NCBI RefSeq assembly: GCF_014196295.1
Contig: NZ_JACIDK010000001.1
Span: forward strand, 352,785-416,784
Length of the DNA: 64,000 nucleotides
Direction of reading: 5' to 3'
Source of the DNA: Phenylobacterium haematophilum
Lineage (GTDB): Bacteria > Pseudomonadota > Alphaproteobacteria > Caulobacterales > Caulobacteraceae
Made by a program: the position numbers and the translations under genes. Shown here piece after piece: positions 43,622 to 52,977 of this stretch (position 1 is its first letter; every line of letters starts with the position of its first letter). Under the pieces are notes generated by a model. It worked only from the letters and a program-made list of their open reading frames with translations. It searched no databases and had not been told where the DNA came from.

Positions 43622-44302
43622 ATGTCGCATCCGCTTGATCGCCCCGTCTGGTCCGCGCTGACCGGCCGTCAGGCCCACCTCGCGCACCAGCACGGCGCCG
43701 CCGTCCGCTTCGGACCCGAGTTCGGGCTCTTCGCCGCGCTGCCGGACGCCTCGCCGCAGAGCCTCGCCGACCTGGCGGCCCTGGTCGCCGTGCACGGCGA
43801 CGTGGCGGTGGTGGAGGAGGGGCCCGCCCCGCCGGTTCCGGGTCTGGCCGTGCGCAGCCAGGCGGTCTGCTGGCAGATGGTCGCAGAAACGCCGAACCCG
43901 GTCGGAGAGCCGGCCTTCCCGATCGAGGTCCTGACCGCGGCCGACGCCCCGCAGATGCTGGCGCTGGCGACCGCCACGGCGCCAGGCCCGTTCTTCGCCC
44001 GCACCCATGAGCTCGGCCGCTTCGTCGGGGTCAAGGAGAACGGCCGCCTCGTGGCCATGGCCGGAGAGCGGATGCAGCCGGCCGGCTACACCGAGGTCAG
44101 CGGCGTCTGCACCGACCCGGCCTACCGCGGCCGCGGCTTCGCCGCCGGCCTGATGCTTGAGGTCGCCGCGCGTATCCGGGCGCGTGGCGAGATCCCGTTC
44201 CTGCACTCCTACGCCCACAACACCGGCGCCATCGCGCTCTACCAGGCGCTCGGCTTCGATTTCCGCTGCGAACTGGTGATGACCACCCTGACGCGCGGCT
44301 AG
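43622..44302 (+). CDS. GNAT-family N-acetyltransferase
   Basis: The 226-residue protein has a C-terminal GNAT/FR47-like domain: GYTEVSGVCTDPAYRGRGFA (acetyl-CoA pyrophosphate loop, about 155-175), LHSYAHNTGAIALYQALGFD. The N-terminal ~95 residues are family-specific. The acceptor is unknown. ATG at 43622 is used; the frame is open far upstream but only this start fits a promoter in the divergent gap. The gene ends 52 bp before a small periodic protein gene. Confidence 0.9.
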   Translation: MSHPLDRPVWSALTGRQAHLAHQHGAAVRFGPEFGLFAALPDASPQSLADLAALVAVHGDVAVVEEGPAPPVPGLAVRSQAVCWQMVAETPNPVGEPAFPIEVLTAADAPQMLALATATAPGPFFARTHELGRFVGVKENGRLVAMAGERMQPAGYTEVSGVCTDPAYRGRGFAAGLMLEVAARIRARGEIPFLHSYAHNTGAIALYQALGFDFRCELVMTTLTRG

Positions 44303-44354
44303 CGCTCGGGGCGGCCGCGAGGTTAGGCTCCCTTCAAGCCGAAGGGAGAGAGAC

Positions 44355-44666
44355 ATGGCCTTGGAACTGCGCGCGCGTCGCACCCCCGTCGCCCTTGCCG
44401 ACTCCGCGCCGCGGCGGCTGCGGGCCGTCACCCCGGTCTATGTCGCCCCGCGCGCCACGCCCGCCGGCGCCGTCGGCTTCGGGGCGATGGGCAGCGTGGC
44501 GCTCGGCGCCATCGCCTTTGGGGCCGTCGCGGTCGGCGCGCTGGCGATCGGCAAGCTCGCCGTGGGCCGCATCTCGGTCGGCCGGGCGCGGATCAAGCGC
44601 TTGGAGATCGACGAACTGACCGTGCGGCGTCTCACCGTCCTCGACGATGGCGAGCCCCCCCGCTGA
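44355..44666 (+). CDS. Small protein with period-5 hydrophobic repeats
   Basis: The 103-residue protein has a basic N-terminus, then a regular run (about 43-92) in which small or bulky hydrophobics recur every five residues: GAIAFGAVAVGALAIGKLAV, then GRISVGRARIKRLEIDELTV. A five-residue period with alternating small residues recalls pentapeptide-repeat right-handed helices, although the canonical A(D/N)LXX consensus is not met. It may instead be a membrane-inserted hairpin in the first half. GGGAGAGAGAC precedes the ATG. The next 101 bp are a RIME-like repeat. Confidence 0.65.
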   Translation: MALELRARRTPVALADSAPRRLRAVTPVYVAPRATPAGAVGFGAMGSVALGAIAFGAVAVGALAIGKLAVGRISVGRARIKRLEIDELTVRRLTVLDDGEPPR

Positions 44667-44767
44667 GCATTTTCCGCCGAAGTGGAGGCCGGTTCGGCGA
44701 AGAAAATGCGCAAAAATCAAAACTAGGGGAGCAGATCGCGATCCAATCGGATCGGGATTTGCTCTAG
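44667..44767. repeat. RIME-like intergenic palindromic repeat (two hairpins)
   Basis: Hairpin 1 has outer arms GCATTTTC (44667-44674) and GAAAATGC (44702-44709), with inner GCCGAA/TTCGGC. Hairpin 2 runs from CTAG (44723) to CTAG (44764-44767), with GATCGCGATCC and GGATCGGGATT arms. GCATTTTC...CTCTAG elements of this shape are dispersed in intergenic DNA of rhizobia and relatives (RIME-type). It directly follows the stop codon of the small periodic protein gene. I saw only this copy in the window. Confidence 0.7.
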
Positions 44768-44786
44768 TTTCCGGGCAAACGCCGCC

Positions 44787-44813
44787 GTGAAGGCGGTTTC
44801 TCGGAGCTAAATC
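44787..44813 (+). promoter_or_regulatory. Candidate promoter giving a leaderless M49 mRNA
   Basis: GCTAAATC (44806-44813) is an exact match to the Caulobacter -10 consensus. GTGAAGG (44787-44793) matches five of seven -35 bases, with 12-nt spacing. The start codon ATG is at 44820, seven bases after the -10, so transcription would begin at or next to the start codon. Confidence 0.5.
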
Positions 44814-44819
44814 ATTCAC

Positions 44820-46313
<1,494 letters not shown>

Positions 46314-46315
46314 GC

Positions 46316-47347
46316 ATGAACAGCGAGATCGCCGCCGACCTCCAGTCCCTGATGGCCTTCGAGCTTGTCCGCCTGGGCAAGACCGTGATCACCATCGGCG
46401 GGCTGGTGGCGGCGATCCTTATCGTCGCGGTGTCGCTGCTCGCCGCGCGGCTGGCGGCCGGCGCGATCCGTCGCATCCGCGGGCGGGTCGACACCGACGC
46501 CGCCCCCTCGATCTACATCTTCGAGAAGCTCAGCACCTATGGCCTGGTGATCTTCGGGATCATCGCCGCCTTTTCGACCCTCGGGCTCGACCTCTCGTCG
46601 TTCACCCTGTTCGCCGGGGCGCTCGGCGTCGGCCTCGGCTTCGGCATGCAGGGCATCGTCAAGGAGTTCATCTCCGGCCTGGTGCTGCTGTTCGACAAGC
46701 TGATCCGCATCGGCGACTACATTGAGTTGCAGACGGGAGAGCGCGGCGTTGTCGCCGAAATCGGCCCGCGCGCCACCCGCATCCGCAACAACGACGACCT
46801 CGACGTCCTGATACCCAACTCTCGGCTCATCGAGCAGCCGGTCACCAACTGGACCCACCAGAACGGCGCCCGGCGGATGCACATTCCCTTCCGCGTCGCC
46901 TACGGCGTCGACAAGGAGGCGGTGCGCGAGGCCGTGCTCCGCGCCGCCCACGCCGTGCCCTTCACGCTCAAGGATACGTCCGTCCGCAAGACCCAGGTCT
47001 GGCTGATCGGCTTCGGCGAGAGCGGTCTGTCCTTCGAGCTCGTCGTCTGGCCGGCGCTGGAGGCGGTCAAGCGGCCCAACGCCACACACGCAGCCTACAC
47101 CTGGGCGATCGAGGACGCCTTGCGAAACGGCGGCTTCGAAATCCCGCTGGCCCAGCGCGAACTGCGCGTCCGCTCGGTCTTCGGCGAGGAGGGCGAGGAC
47201 GCTCTTCAGACCCTGGGCCTGGCCGGCCACGCCGGCGTGGTTCGTCCCGATCTGGCGCGGGCCAGCACCAACGATGCGGCCGAAGATCTGGCCCGCGGCG
47301 CCGAGCTGGACGCCGCGGCCGAGGTCGGCCGGCAGAAGGCGCGCTGA
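46316..47347 (+). CDS. Mechanosensitive channel, MscS family
   Basis: The 343-residue inner-membrane protein has three N-terminal helices. The pore-lining TM3 contains LFAGALGVGLGFGMQGIVKE, followed by FISGLVLLFDKLIRIGDYIE and the beta domain (VLIPNSRLI). It opens under membrane tension to release solutes in osmotic downshock. It starts 2 bp after the M49 gene and ends 2 bp before the DUF488 gene, a tight operon. The C-terminal 40 residues are Ala/Glu-rich and variable. Confidence 0.93.
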   Translation: MNSEIAADLQSLMAFELVRLGKTVITIGGLVAAILIVAVSLLAARLAAGAIRRIRGRVDTDAAPSIYIFEKLSTYGLVIFGIIAAFSTLGLDLSSFTLFAGALGVGLGFGMQGIVKEFISGLVLLFDKLIRIGDYIELQTGERGVVAEIGPRATRIRNNDDLDVLIPNSRLIEQPVTNWTHQNGARRMHIPFRVAYGVDKEAVREAVLRAAHAVPFTLKDTSVRKTQVWLIGFGESGLSFELVVWPALEAVKRPNATHAAYTWAIEDALRNGGFEIPLAQRELRVRSVFGEEGEDALQTLGLAGHAGVVRPDLARASTNDAAEDLARGAELDAAAEVGRQKAR

Positions 47348-47349
47348 CA

Positions 47350-47784
47350 ATGAAGCCGCTCGCCACCATCGGCTATGAGGCAAGCACGCACGATGCGGTC
47401 ATCGCCCGTCTCAAGGCGGCCGGCGTCGAACTGCTGGTCGACGTGCGGGCCGTGGCCGCCTCGCGCCGCGCGGGGTTCTCCAAGACGCTGCTGGCCGCCA
47501 GCCTGGCCGAGGCCGGCATCGGCTATGTCCATCTGCGCCAGCTCGGCACGCCCAAGCCGGGCCGGGAGGCTGCGCGCAAGGGCCGCATCGCCGAGATGAC
47601 CGCCATCTTCGAGGACCACCTGGTCGAGCCCGCAGCCCAGCTGGAATTGGCCGCCGCCAAGGAACTGGCGGCCGAACGCAAGATTGCGCTGCTCTGCTTC
47701 GAAGCCGATCATCGCGGCTGCCATCGCAAGATCCTGGCCGATCGCATCTGTGAAGACCTTGGCTGCGCGGTCGAGCACCTTTAG
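47350..47784 (+). CDS. DUF488-domain protein
   Basis: The 144-residue protein has the DUF488 signature: TIGYEASTHDAVIARLK, LVDVRAVAASRRAGFSK and the C-terminal LLCFEADHRGCHRKILADRI (CFE...CHR). Function is unknown. It belongs to the M49-MscS-DUF488-rpiB run, 2 bp after mscS and 9 bp before rpiB. Confidence 0.9.
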   Translation: MKPLATIGYEASTHDAVIARLKAAGVELLVDVRAVAASRRAGFSKTLLAASLAEAGIGYVHLRQLGTPKPGREAARKGRIAEMTAIFEDHLVEPAAQLELAAAKELAAERKIALLCFEADHRGCHRKILADRICEDLGCAVEHL

Positions 47785-47793
47785 AGCACGCCC

Positions 47794-48240
47794 ATGAGCA
47801 ACAACCGTATCGTCCTCGCCAGCGACCACGCCGCCATCGGCCTTCGCCAGGCGATCGCCGCCCACGTCTCGGCCCTTGGCTGGGACGTGCTCGATCTTGG
47901 CCCTGATACGCCCGAAAGCGTGCCCTATCCGCAGCAGGGCGAAGCCGCGGCCCGCAAGGTCGCGTCGGGCGAATGCCGGTTCGGCATCATCGTCTGCGGC
48001 ACCGGCCAGGGCATCATGATGGCCGCCAACAAGATCAAGGGCGTGCGCTGCGGCGTCTGCTCGGACACCTTCTCGGCCCGCATGATCCGCCAGCACAACG
48101 ACGCCAACATGCTCTCGATGGGCGCCCGCGTGATCGGCGAGGGCCTGGCCCTCGACATCGTCGACGCCTTCCTGGGCGCAGAGTTCGAAGGCGGCCGCCA
48201 CGCCCCGCGCGTCGACATGATCAAGGCGTTGGAGGGTTAG
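47794..48240 (+). CDS. rpiB: Ribose-5-phosphate isomerase B
   Basis: The 148-residue RpiB/LacAB-family enzyme interconverts ribose 5-phosphate and ribulose 5-phosphate. LASDHAAIGLRQAI, DLGPDTPESVPYP, CGTGQGIMMAANKIKGVRCG (catalytic Cys and anion hole) and HNDANMLSMGARVIG are conserved. It is the last gene of the M49 operon. Its stop codon overlaps by 4 bp the stop of the convergent zinc-ribbon gene. In Caulobacterales an RpiB is often encoded beside glyA; no glyA is present here. Confidence 0.95.
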   Translation: MSNNRIVLASDHAAIGLRQAIAAHVSALGWDVLDLGPDTPESVPYPQQGEAAARKVASGECRFGIIVCGTGQGIMMAANKIKGVRCGVCSDTFSARMIRQHNDANMLSMGARVIGEGLALDIVDAFLGAEFEGGRHAPRVDMIKALEG

Positions 48241-48458
48241 CCCCCGAACGCGCGGCGCAGCTTGTCCAGCGCCGGGGTGATGGTGTCCCAGTAGGGGCGG
48301 GCGCATTCGCCATGCCAGGGGCCGCTGAGGCCGCGGGCTCCGTCGGGGTCTTCCTTGAAATGCATGTTAGTGCTGGGCTCGCCGGCCTTGATCGGCAGCT
48401 TGCACTTCGGGCACCAGCGACCGCGCGGGTCGCCGCCGGGAACGTCGTCGTAAGCCAT
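48237..48458 (-). CDS. Small zinc-finger-like protein
   Basis: The 73-residue protein has RWCPKCKLPI (Cys16, Cys19) and PWHGECARP (His49, Cys52), a CXXC...HXXC arrangement likely to bind one zinc ion. The spacing is LIM-like. Function is unknown. It overlaps rpiB convergently by 4 bp. The ATG at 48458 is preceded by GGGGATCAACC. Confidence 0.7.
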   Translation of the reverse strand: MAYDDVPGGDPRGRWCPKCKLPIKAGEPSTNMHFKEDPDGARGLSGPWHGECARPYWDTITPALDKLRRAFGG

Positions 48459-48536
48459 GTGGTTGATCCCCCGAGGAACTTTTAGGCCTCAGCCTAGCCT
48501 TCAGCCCCCGGGGAACCGACGCGGCACGTGGCCGCG

Positions 48537-49652
48537 CTAGCGTTTGCGGACGAACACCGTCCCGGCGGAATAGCCGGCCCCGAACGAGCAGATCAGGCCC
48601 GTCTCGCCGGTCTGGAAGTCTTCATTGGCCTTGTGGAAGGCGATGATCGAGCCGGCCGACGAGGTGTTGGCGTACTCGTCGAGGATGATCACGTTCTCGC
48701 CCGGAGCAGGTTCGCGCCCCAGCACGCGCTTTCCGATCAGCTCGTTCATGTTGATGTTGGCCTGGTGCAGCCACATGCGCTTCAGGCCCGTCGGGTCGAT
48801 GCCCAGGTCGCCGGCGTGGTCGACGATCATTTCCGAGACCATCGGCACCACCTCGCGGAACACCTTGCGGCCTTCCTGTACGAACAGCTTGTCGGCCCGG
48901 CCGGCGCCCTCGGGGGCGGCGCGGTTCAGGAAGCCGAAGTTGTTGCGGATGTTGTTCGAGAACTGCGTCTTCAGCCGCGTGCCCAGGATGTCCCAGCCGT
49001 CGGTCGCATCCTCGGCGCGCTCGACGATCACCGCGGTGGCGACGTCGCCGAAGATGAAGTGGCTGTCGCGGTCGCGGAAGTTCAGATGGCCCGAGCAGAT
49101 CTCAGGATTGACCATCAGCACCGCGCGGGCCGAGCCCGAGCCGACGAAGTCCGCTGCGGTCTTGATCCCGAAGGTCGCCGACGAGCAGGCCACGTTCATG
49201 TCGAAGGCGAAGCCCTCGACGCCCAGCGCCTGCTGCACCTCGATGGCCATGGCCGGATAGGCGCGTTGCATGTTCGAGGCTGCGCAGATCACTGCGCCGA
49301 TCTGACTGACGTCCTTGCCCCAGCGCTCGATCGCCTGCTTGGCGGCCTCGACCGCGATCTCGGCCAGGACGGAGATCTGGTCGTTCGGCCGTTCAGGGAT
49401 CACAGGTCGCATAAGGTCAGGGTCGACCAGGCCGCTCTTGTCGACCACGAACCGGGATTTGATGCCCGAGGCCTTCTCGATGAACTCGGCCGACGACGGG
49501 GTCAGGGCGGCGACTTCGCCTGCGGCGATCGCCTGCGCGTTGGCGGCGTTGAACCGCTCGACATAGGTGTTGAAAGTCTCGACCAGCTCGGCGTTCGAGA
49601 GGCTGTACGGCGGGGTGTAAAGGCCCGTGGCCGCGATCACGGCTTGATGCAA
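48537..49652 (-). CDS. Beta-ketoacyl-ACP synthase III, long form
   Basis: The 371-residue thiolase-fold condensing enzyme has the active cysteine in NVACSSATFGI, histidine in WLHQANINMN and asparagine in EYANTSSAGS. It is about 50 residues longer than FabH, with an insertion near the N-terminus (YVERFNAANAQAIAAGEVAA) and ASGIKSRFVVDKSG. This long form resembles the Pseudomonas PA3286-type enzyme that feeds octanoyl-CoA into fatty-acid synthesis; the assignment is tentative. It is not in a fab operon here. The upstream 216 bp are shared with the divergent beta-barrel gene. Confidence 0.9.
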   Translation of the reverse strand: MHQAVIAATGLYTPPYSLSNAELVETFNTYVERFNAANAQAIAAGEVAALTPSSAEFIEKASGIKSRFVVDKSGLVDPDLMRPVIPERPNDQISVLAEIAVEAAKQAIERWGKDVSQIGAVICAASNMQRAYPAMAIEVQQALGVEGFAFDMNVACSSATFGIKTAADFVGSGSARAVLMVNPEICSGHLNFRDRDSHFIFGDVATAVIVERAEDATDGWDILGTRLKTQFSNNIRNNFGFLNRAAPEGAGRADKLFVQEGRKVFREVVPMVSEMIVDHAGDLGIDPTGLKRMWLHQANINMNELIGKRVLGREPAPGENVIILDEYANTSSAGSIIAFHKANEDFQTGETGLICSFGAGYSAGTVFVRKR

Positions 49653-49868
49653 AACGCTGTCTCCGACGACCGCTCCTCTCGTTGCACGGGGAGCTTCGGA
49701 TCACATTGATAGCACGTTCGCCTAAGGCGTCAGCGGTCGATGTGGCCGCAAGGCAACAGACATAATTCGTCTTCTGATTGTCCCGGCAGGGGCCATTTCT
49801 CGCCCTGTTTGAGCGCGACCAAGCTCACGTGGCTGGAGATCGCCACGCTTAGTTCGGAGTACAAAAAC

Positions 49869-50396
49869 ATGAACAAGAACATTTCTCTCATCGCCGCCGT
49901 CGCCGCTGTCGCCATGGTCCCCGTCGCCGCCAACGCCCAGGCCGTCACCGGCTACGGCTCGGTCGGCTACAGCCACCACGATCTGGAAGGCGCCGACGTC
50001 GGCGCGATCCAGGGCCGTCTCGGCGCCCGCTTCAATCCCTATCTCGGCGTCGAGGGCGAGCTCGGCTTCGGCGTGAAGAAGGACGACGTCAACATCGGCG
50101 GCGTCAAAGGCAAGGCCGAGCTGAAGAACCAGGCCGCCATCTACGGCGTCGGCTTCCTGCCGGTGGCCCCGAACGCCGACCTTTACGCTCGCGTCGGTTA
50201 TGGCAAGAGCGAAGGCAAGATCTCGGTCCCAGGCGCGATCGCCAAGGCCGACGGCAACAGCTGGAACTACGGCGTCGGCGGCCAGTATTTCCTCGACGAC
50301 AAGAACGGCGTGCGGGCCGATTACACCCGTCACGACTTCGAGGACGACGCCGGCAAGGCCGACGTCTGGTCGGTCGGCTACGTCCGCAAGTTCTAA
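49869..50396 (+). CDS. Small outer-membrane beta-barrel protein
   Basis: The 175-residue protein has a signal peptide (MNKNISLIAAVAAVAMVPVAANA). It is an eight-strand-like barrel with alternating strands (GYGSVGYSHHDL, AIQGRLGARFNPYLGVEGEL, AIYGVGFLPVAPNADLYARV) ending VWSVGYVRKF, with the C-terminal aromatic of outer-membrane proteins. It is OmpA/OmpW-sized without a periplasmic domain. Function is unknown. A strong promoter is expected but no consensus is clear. Two hairpins follow the gene. Confidence 0.87.
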   Translation: MNKNISLIAAVAAVAMVPVAANAQAVTGYGSVGYSHHDLEGADVGAIQGRLGARFNPYLGVEGELGFGVKKDDVNIGGVKGKAELKNQAAIYGVGFLPVAPNADLYARVGYGKSEGKISVPGAIAKADGNSWNYGVGGQYFLDDKNGVRADYTRHDFEDDAGKADVWSVGYVRKF

Positions 50397-50405
50397 GTCG
50401 GAGGT

Positions 50406-50427
50406 AGGGGAGCGCGATCGCTCCCCT
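50406..50427 (+). terminator. Hairpin just after the beta-barrel gene
   Basis: AGGGGAGCG (50406-50414) pairs with CGCTCCCCT (50419-50427) around CGAT, nine nt after the stop codon. No T-run follows, so it is more likely a protective 3' structure upstream of the true terminator. Confidence 0.55.
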
Positions 50428-50450
50428 CCCTTGAACACGAGCCCAAATGG

Positions 50451-50486
50451 AAAGGGCCGCCTCCTTGCGGGGGCGGCCCTTTTTTC
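50451..50486 (+). terminator. Intrinsic terminator after the beta-barrel gene
   Basis: AAAGGGCCGCC (50451-50461) pairs with GGCGGCCCTTT (50472-50482) and continues into a T-run (50480-50485). The loop is about 10 nt. Confidence 0.9.
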
Positions 50487-50505
50487 ATGGGCGTGCGCGC
50501 CGGGC

Positions 50506-50724
50506 TTATGCGGCGGCGCTGTGCAGGAATCGGCCAGCCAGGTCGCCGTTGCGCAGGAAGATCTGCACTTCGGCCGCGCTTCCCGAGCGCGCATAACGGT
50601 CGGCTAGCGCGCGGGCGGCGGCTTCGGCGCGGCCCCCGGCTTCAAAGATAAGTTCGTTGTCGAAGGCTTCTGAACGGACAGCCCAACCGTCGCCGACGGG
50701 CGCAACCAAAATCTGAAGAGCCAT
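50506..50724 (-). CDS. Small protein of unknown function (DUF2188-like)
   Basis: The 72-residue soluble protein reads MALQILVAPVGDGWAVRSEA, then ELIFEAGGRAEAAARALADR, then EVQIFLRNGDLAGRFLHSAA. The pattern of strand, helix and strand with GDGWAV and a final F.RNGDLAGRF resembles small DUF2188-type proteins. AAAAGGAGCTC lies upstream of the ATG and supports translation. It is followed on the same strand by nothing within 100 bp. Confidence 0.7.
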   Translation of the reverse strand: MALQILVAPVGDGWAVRSEAFDNELIFEAGGRAEAAARALADRYARSGSAAEVQIFLRNGDLAGRFLHSAAA

Positions 50725-50998
50725 GTGAGCTCCTTTTTACTCTACTCACTTTCGGGGGTCGCGAACGCCCCATTCTGGAGCTTCACGATTGAGCATGCGG
50801 ACGGCCATCGCATGGCGCCCGCTGGGCGAGGTCAGGCCGGCATTCGGCCCTGTTTAAGATGACATCGACACATGTGCGTCGCTCGCTGGCTCACTTCCGA
50901 TAGCTGCACAGATAGGTCCCCCGCGTCATTTCGCCACCCCAGAAAGCGCGAAACTTGCGTGAAGTTTCCCTGACAGCTGCGGAGAATTGCGGGGAGGG
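50725..50998. other. Gap with no gene upstream of the small DUF2188-like protein
   Basis: This 274-bp stretch contains the presumed promoter of the 50506-50724 gene and the 3' region of the terminase-like gene. I see no structured RNA, clear promoter boxes or credible frame. Confidence 0.5.
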
Positions 50999-51694
50999 CT
51001 AGGCGCCCGGTCCTGACCAGATCGGCCCGGCCAGGATGGCTCCGCTGGTGAAGTCCTGCAGGTAGACCTCCAGCCCGCCTTTGGAAGCCTCGTCCTCCTC
51101 GCGATAGGCCTTGGGCGCCAGCCGCGCCGCGCGCCAGCGCAGGACGTCGAACTGCAATCTTGCGACCTTGACGTCGCTCTCCTTCGCCTCCGAAGCGATC
51201 GCCCAGGCCAGGTCGCCCAGCATCTCGGCCTGCATCCGCCGCGCCTGCCGGTACATGGCGGCGAAGTCGTCATGGGCGCGCAGCCATTCATAGACTGTGC
51301 CGGTGACCGGCATGTCGGCCTCGCCGCAGATTTCCAGCAGGCTGCGACCGCTGGCCAGCCGCCGACAGATTTCTTCGCCGACCTCGGTCCGATAAGCGTC
51401 CGGCCGCGCCCAGGGACGGGCCCGTTTCCAGGCCCGGTCGGCGGCGCGCGCCAGAAATGCGTCCCGTCGCGCAGCCTGCGCCTCGGCCTGAGCCTTGCGC
51501 AGCGCTGCTCCGAACGGCGGCCGGATCGCGGCCCAGCGATGGACCGTCGCCGCGCCCGGCATGTCGCGCGGTTTGCAGATCGCCCGCAGGCTCTCGCCGG
51601 CCGCGACCCGCGCGCAGATCGCCGCCGCTATCTCCTCGCAGAACGGCGTCGCCGCGCGGTTGCGCGGGCTGTCGGTCTCGATGGTTTCGTGCAT
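50999..51694 (-). CDS. Terminase-small-subunit-like DNA-binding protein with duplicated HTH
   Basis: The 231-residue protein has two copies of a helix-turn-helix unit of the phage terminase small-subunit type: ICARVAAGESLRAICKPRDM (about 27-46), PGAATVHRW; and ICRRLASGRSLLEICGEADM (about 109-128), PVTGTVYEW. Each is followed by a basic or acidic helix (YRQARRMQAEMLGDLAW). No large subunit, portal or other phage gene is near. It may be a domesticated phage-derived regulator. A perfect SOS box lies 23 bp upstream of its ATG (51718-51732), suggesting induction by DNA damage. ATG at 51694 is used. Confidence 0.8.
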   Translation of the reverse strand: MHETIETDSPRNRAATPFCEEIAAAICARVAAGESLRAICKPRDMPGAATVHRWAAIRPPFGAALRKAQAEAQAARRDAFLARAADRAWKRARPWARPDAYRTEVGEEICRRLASGRSLLEICGEADMPVTGTVYEWLRAHDDFAAMYRQARRMQAEMLGDLAWAIASEAKESDVKVARLQFDVLRWRAARLAPKAYREEDEASKGGLEVYLQDFTSGAILAGPIWSGPGA

Positions 51695-51717
51695 CTTTCC
51701 AGCTTATCGAATTGCCG

Positions 51718-51732
51718 GAACATAGCAAGAAC
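51718..51732. promoter_or_regulatory. SOS (LexA) box, GAAC-N7-GAAC
   Basis: GAAC (51718-51721), ATAGCAA, GAAC (51729-51732) matches the alphaproteobacterial LexA site exactly. It lies 23 bp upstream of the terminase-like gene (minus strand) and 117 bp upstream of dedA (plus strand). A -10-like GCTATTTG overlaps its distal side on the minus strand. Confidence 0.75.
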
Positions 51733-51849
51733 AAATAGCGGCTCTCCCTGCGCGCTGAGACATATGCGCCACAAGCGGAAAAACTTGCCGGCCGCGGCCT
51801 GGCGCCCCCTCGCGCCCGCGCAGACGTGGGCCCATATCGGGCTCCTCCC

Positions 51850-52509
51850 ATGGAAGCGTTCATTCAGAGTCTCGCAGATTTCATCGCCCGGCATGCGGCC
51901 TGGGCTGGCCTTGTGCTGGGCCTCGTCACGCTCCTGGAATCTCTGGCCCTGATCGGCGCTTTCATTCCGGCCACCGCCCTGATGGTGATGGCCGGCGGGC
52001 TCATCGCGGCGGGCGTGCTTGACCCGGTCCAAGTGGTTCTCTGGTGTGTCGCCGGCGCGATCGTCGGCGACGCGGTCTCGTTCGAACTCGGCCGTCGGCT
52101 CGGCCCGCGCGCCCTGCGCCACCCGGTGTTCAAGGGCCATCGCCGCAAGGTCGCCCGCACCCGCCTGTTCAACCGCCAGTACGGCGCGGCCTCGATCTTC
52201 ATCGGCCGCTTCTTCGGCCCGCTGCGGGCTTTCGTGCCGCTGGTCGCCGGTCTGCTGCAGATGCGCCGCCGCACCTTCCAGGTGGCCAACGCCCTGTCAG
52301 CCGTGATCTGGGTGCTGGCGATCCTTGCGCCGGGCTACTTCGCCGCCAAGGGCCTGGCCGAGCTGGAAGCCCTGGGCGAGGCGCATCTGACCACCATCGC
52401 CGCCATCACCCTCGGCGGCTTGGTGATCATTGGTCTGGTGGTGCGCGAGGTGCTGCGCCGCCGCGCCGCGGCCGGGGCGCCGCCGGTGTTTGCAAAGCCT
52501 CGCGCCTAG
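51850..52509 (+). CDS. DedA-family membrane protein
   Basis: The 219-residue inner-membrane protein has the DedA/SNARE-associated (VTT) domain: helices at LVLGLVTLLESLALIGAFIP, ALMVMAGGLIAAG and VVLWCVAGAIVGDAVSFELG, with FIGRFFGPLRAFVPLVAG conserved. Members act as lipid scramblases (e.g. undecaprenyl phosphate flippases). It ends with a hydrophobic helix and a basic tail. The start is ATG at 51850; an ATG at 51826 adds eight residues. No ribosome binding site is clear. Confidence 0.92.
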   Translation: MEAFIQSLADFIARHAAWAGLVLGLVTLLESLALIGAFIPATALMVMAGGLIAAGVLDPVQVVLWCVAGAIVGDAVSFELGRRLGPRALRHPVFKGHRRKVARTRLFNRQYGAASIFIGRFFGPLRAFVPLVAGLLQMRRRTFQVANALSAVIWVLAILAPGYFAAKGLAELEALGEAHLTTIAAITLGGLVIIGLVVREVLRRRAAAGAPPVFAKPRA

Positions 52510-52569
52510 ATAGCTGTCACTTGACGGTCACGTTGCGCGGGCGGACCCTGCCCGCGGGGAGGACCGTAC

Positions 52570-52977
52570 GTGTCGCAAGCATTCTTCGTGCAGTTCGCTG
52601 CATCGGCGGGAGCGATCGCCGTGTTGGTGGGCTTGGCCGCCTGGGCCAAGATCGCCAAACCGATGACGCCGCTCACTGACGCCAAGGCCCTCGACCTGAT
52701 GGCGCAGGAGTTTCCGGGCCGCCCGATCGACCGCATCTGGGTGGCCGTCGACGGCCGTGGGGCCCTCGCCAAGTCCGGGGCTGCGGCCTTGGTGCTCTGC
52801 GAGGTCGGCGACGGGTATGTCGCCCGCCATATCCCCTGGACCCAGGCGGTGGCTGCGTCGTTCCGAGACGGCGTGGTGCGGCTCGATCTTTCCGACGTCG
52901 CCGCTCCGGTCGCCCGCCTGGCGCTGCCGAACTGGCCGCCGGCGCCGGGCCCTGGCGAGGACCGCCGCGCCGCATGA
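52570..52977 (+). CDS. Small membrane-anchored protein coupled to the sterol desaturase gene
   Basis: The 135-residue protein has one N-terminal hydrophobic helix (FVQFAASAGAIAVLVGLAAW), then a small soluble domain (IDRIWVAVDGRGALAKSGAA to GVVRLDLSDVAAPVARLAL). No family is recognised. The start is GTG at 52570 after GGGGAGGA (52556-52562). Its TGA overlaps the ATG of the desaturase gene (ATGA), so the two are translationally coupled and probably functionally linked. Confidence 0.75.
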   Translation: MSQAFFVQFAASAGAIAVLVGLAAWAKIAKPMTPLTDAKALDLMAQEFPGRPIDRIWVAVDGRGALAKSGAAALVLCEVGDGYVARHIPWTQAVAASFRDGVVRLDLSDVAAPVARLALPNWPPAPGPGEDRRAA

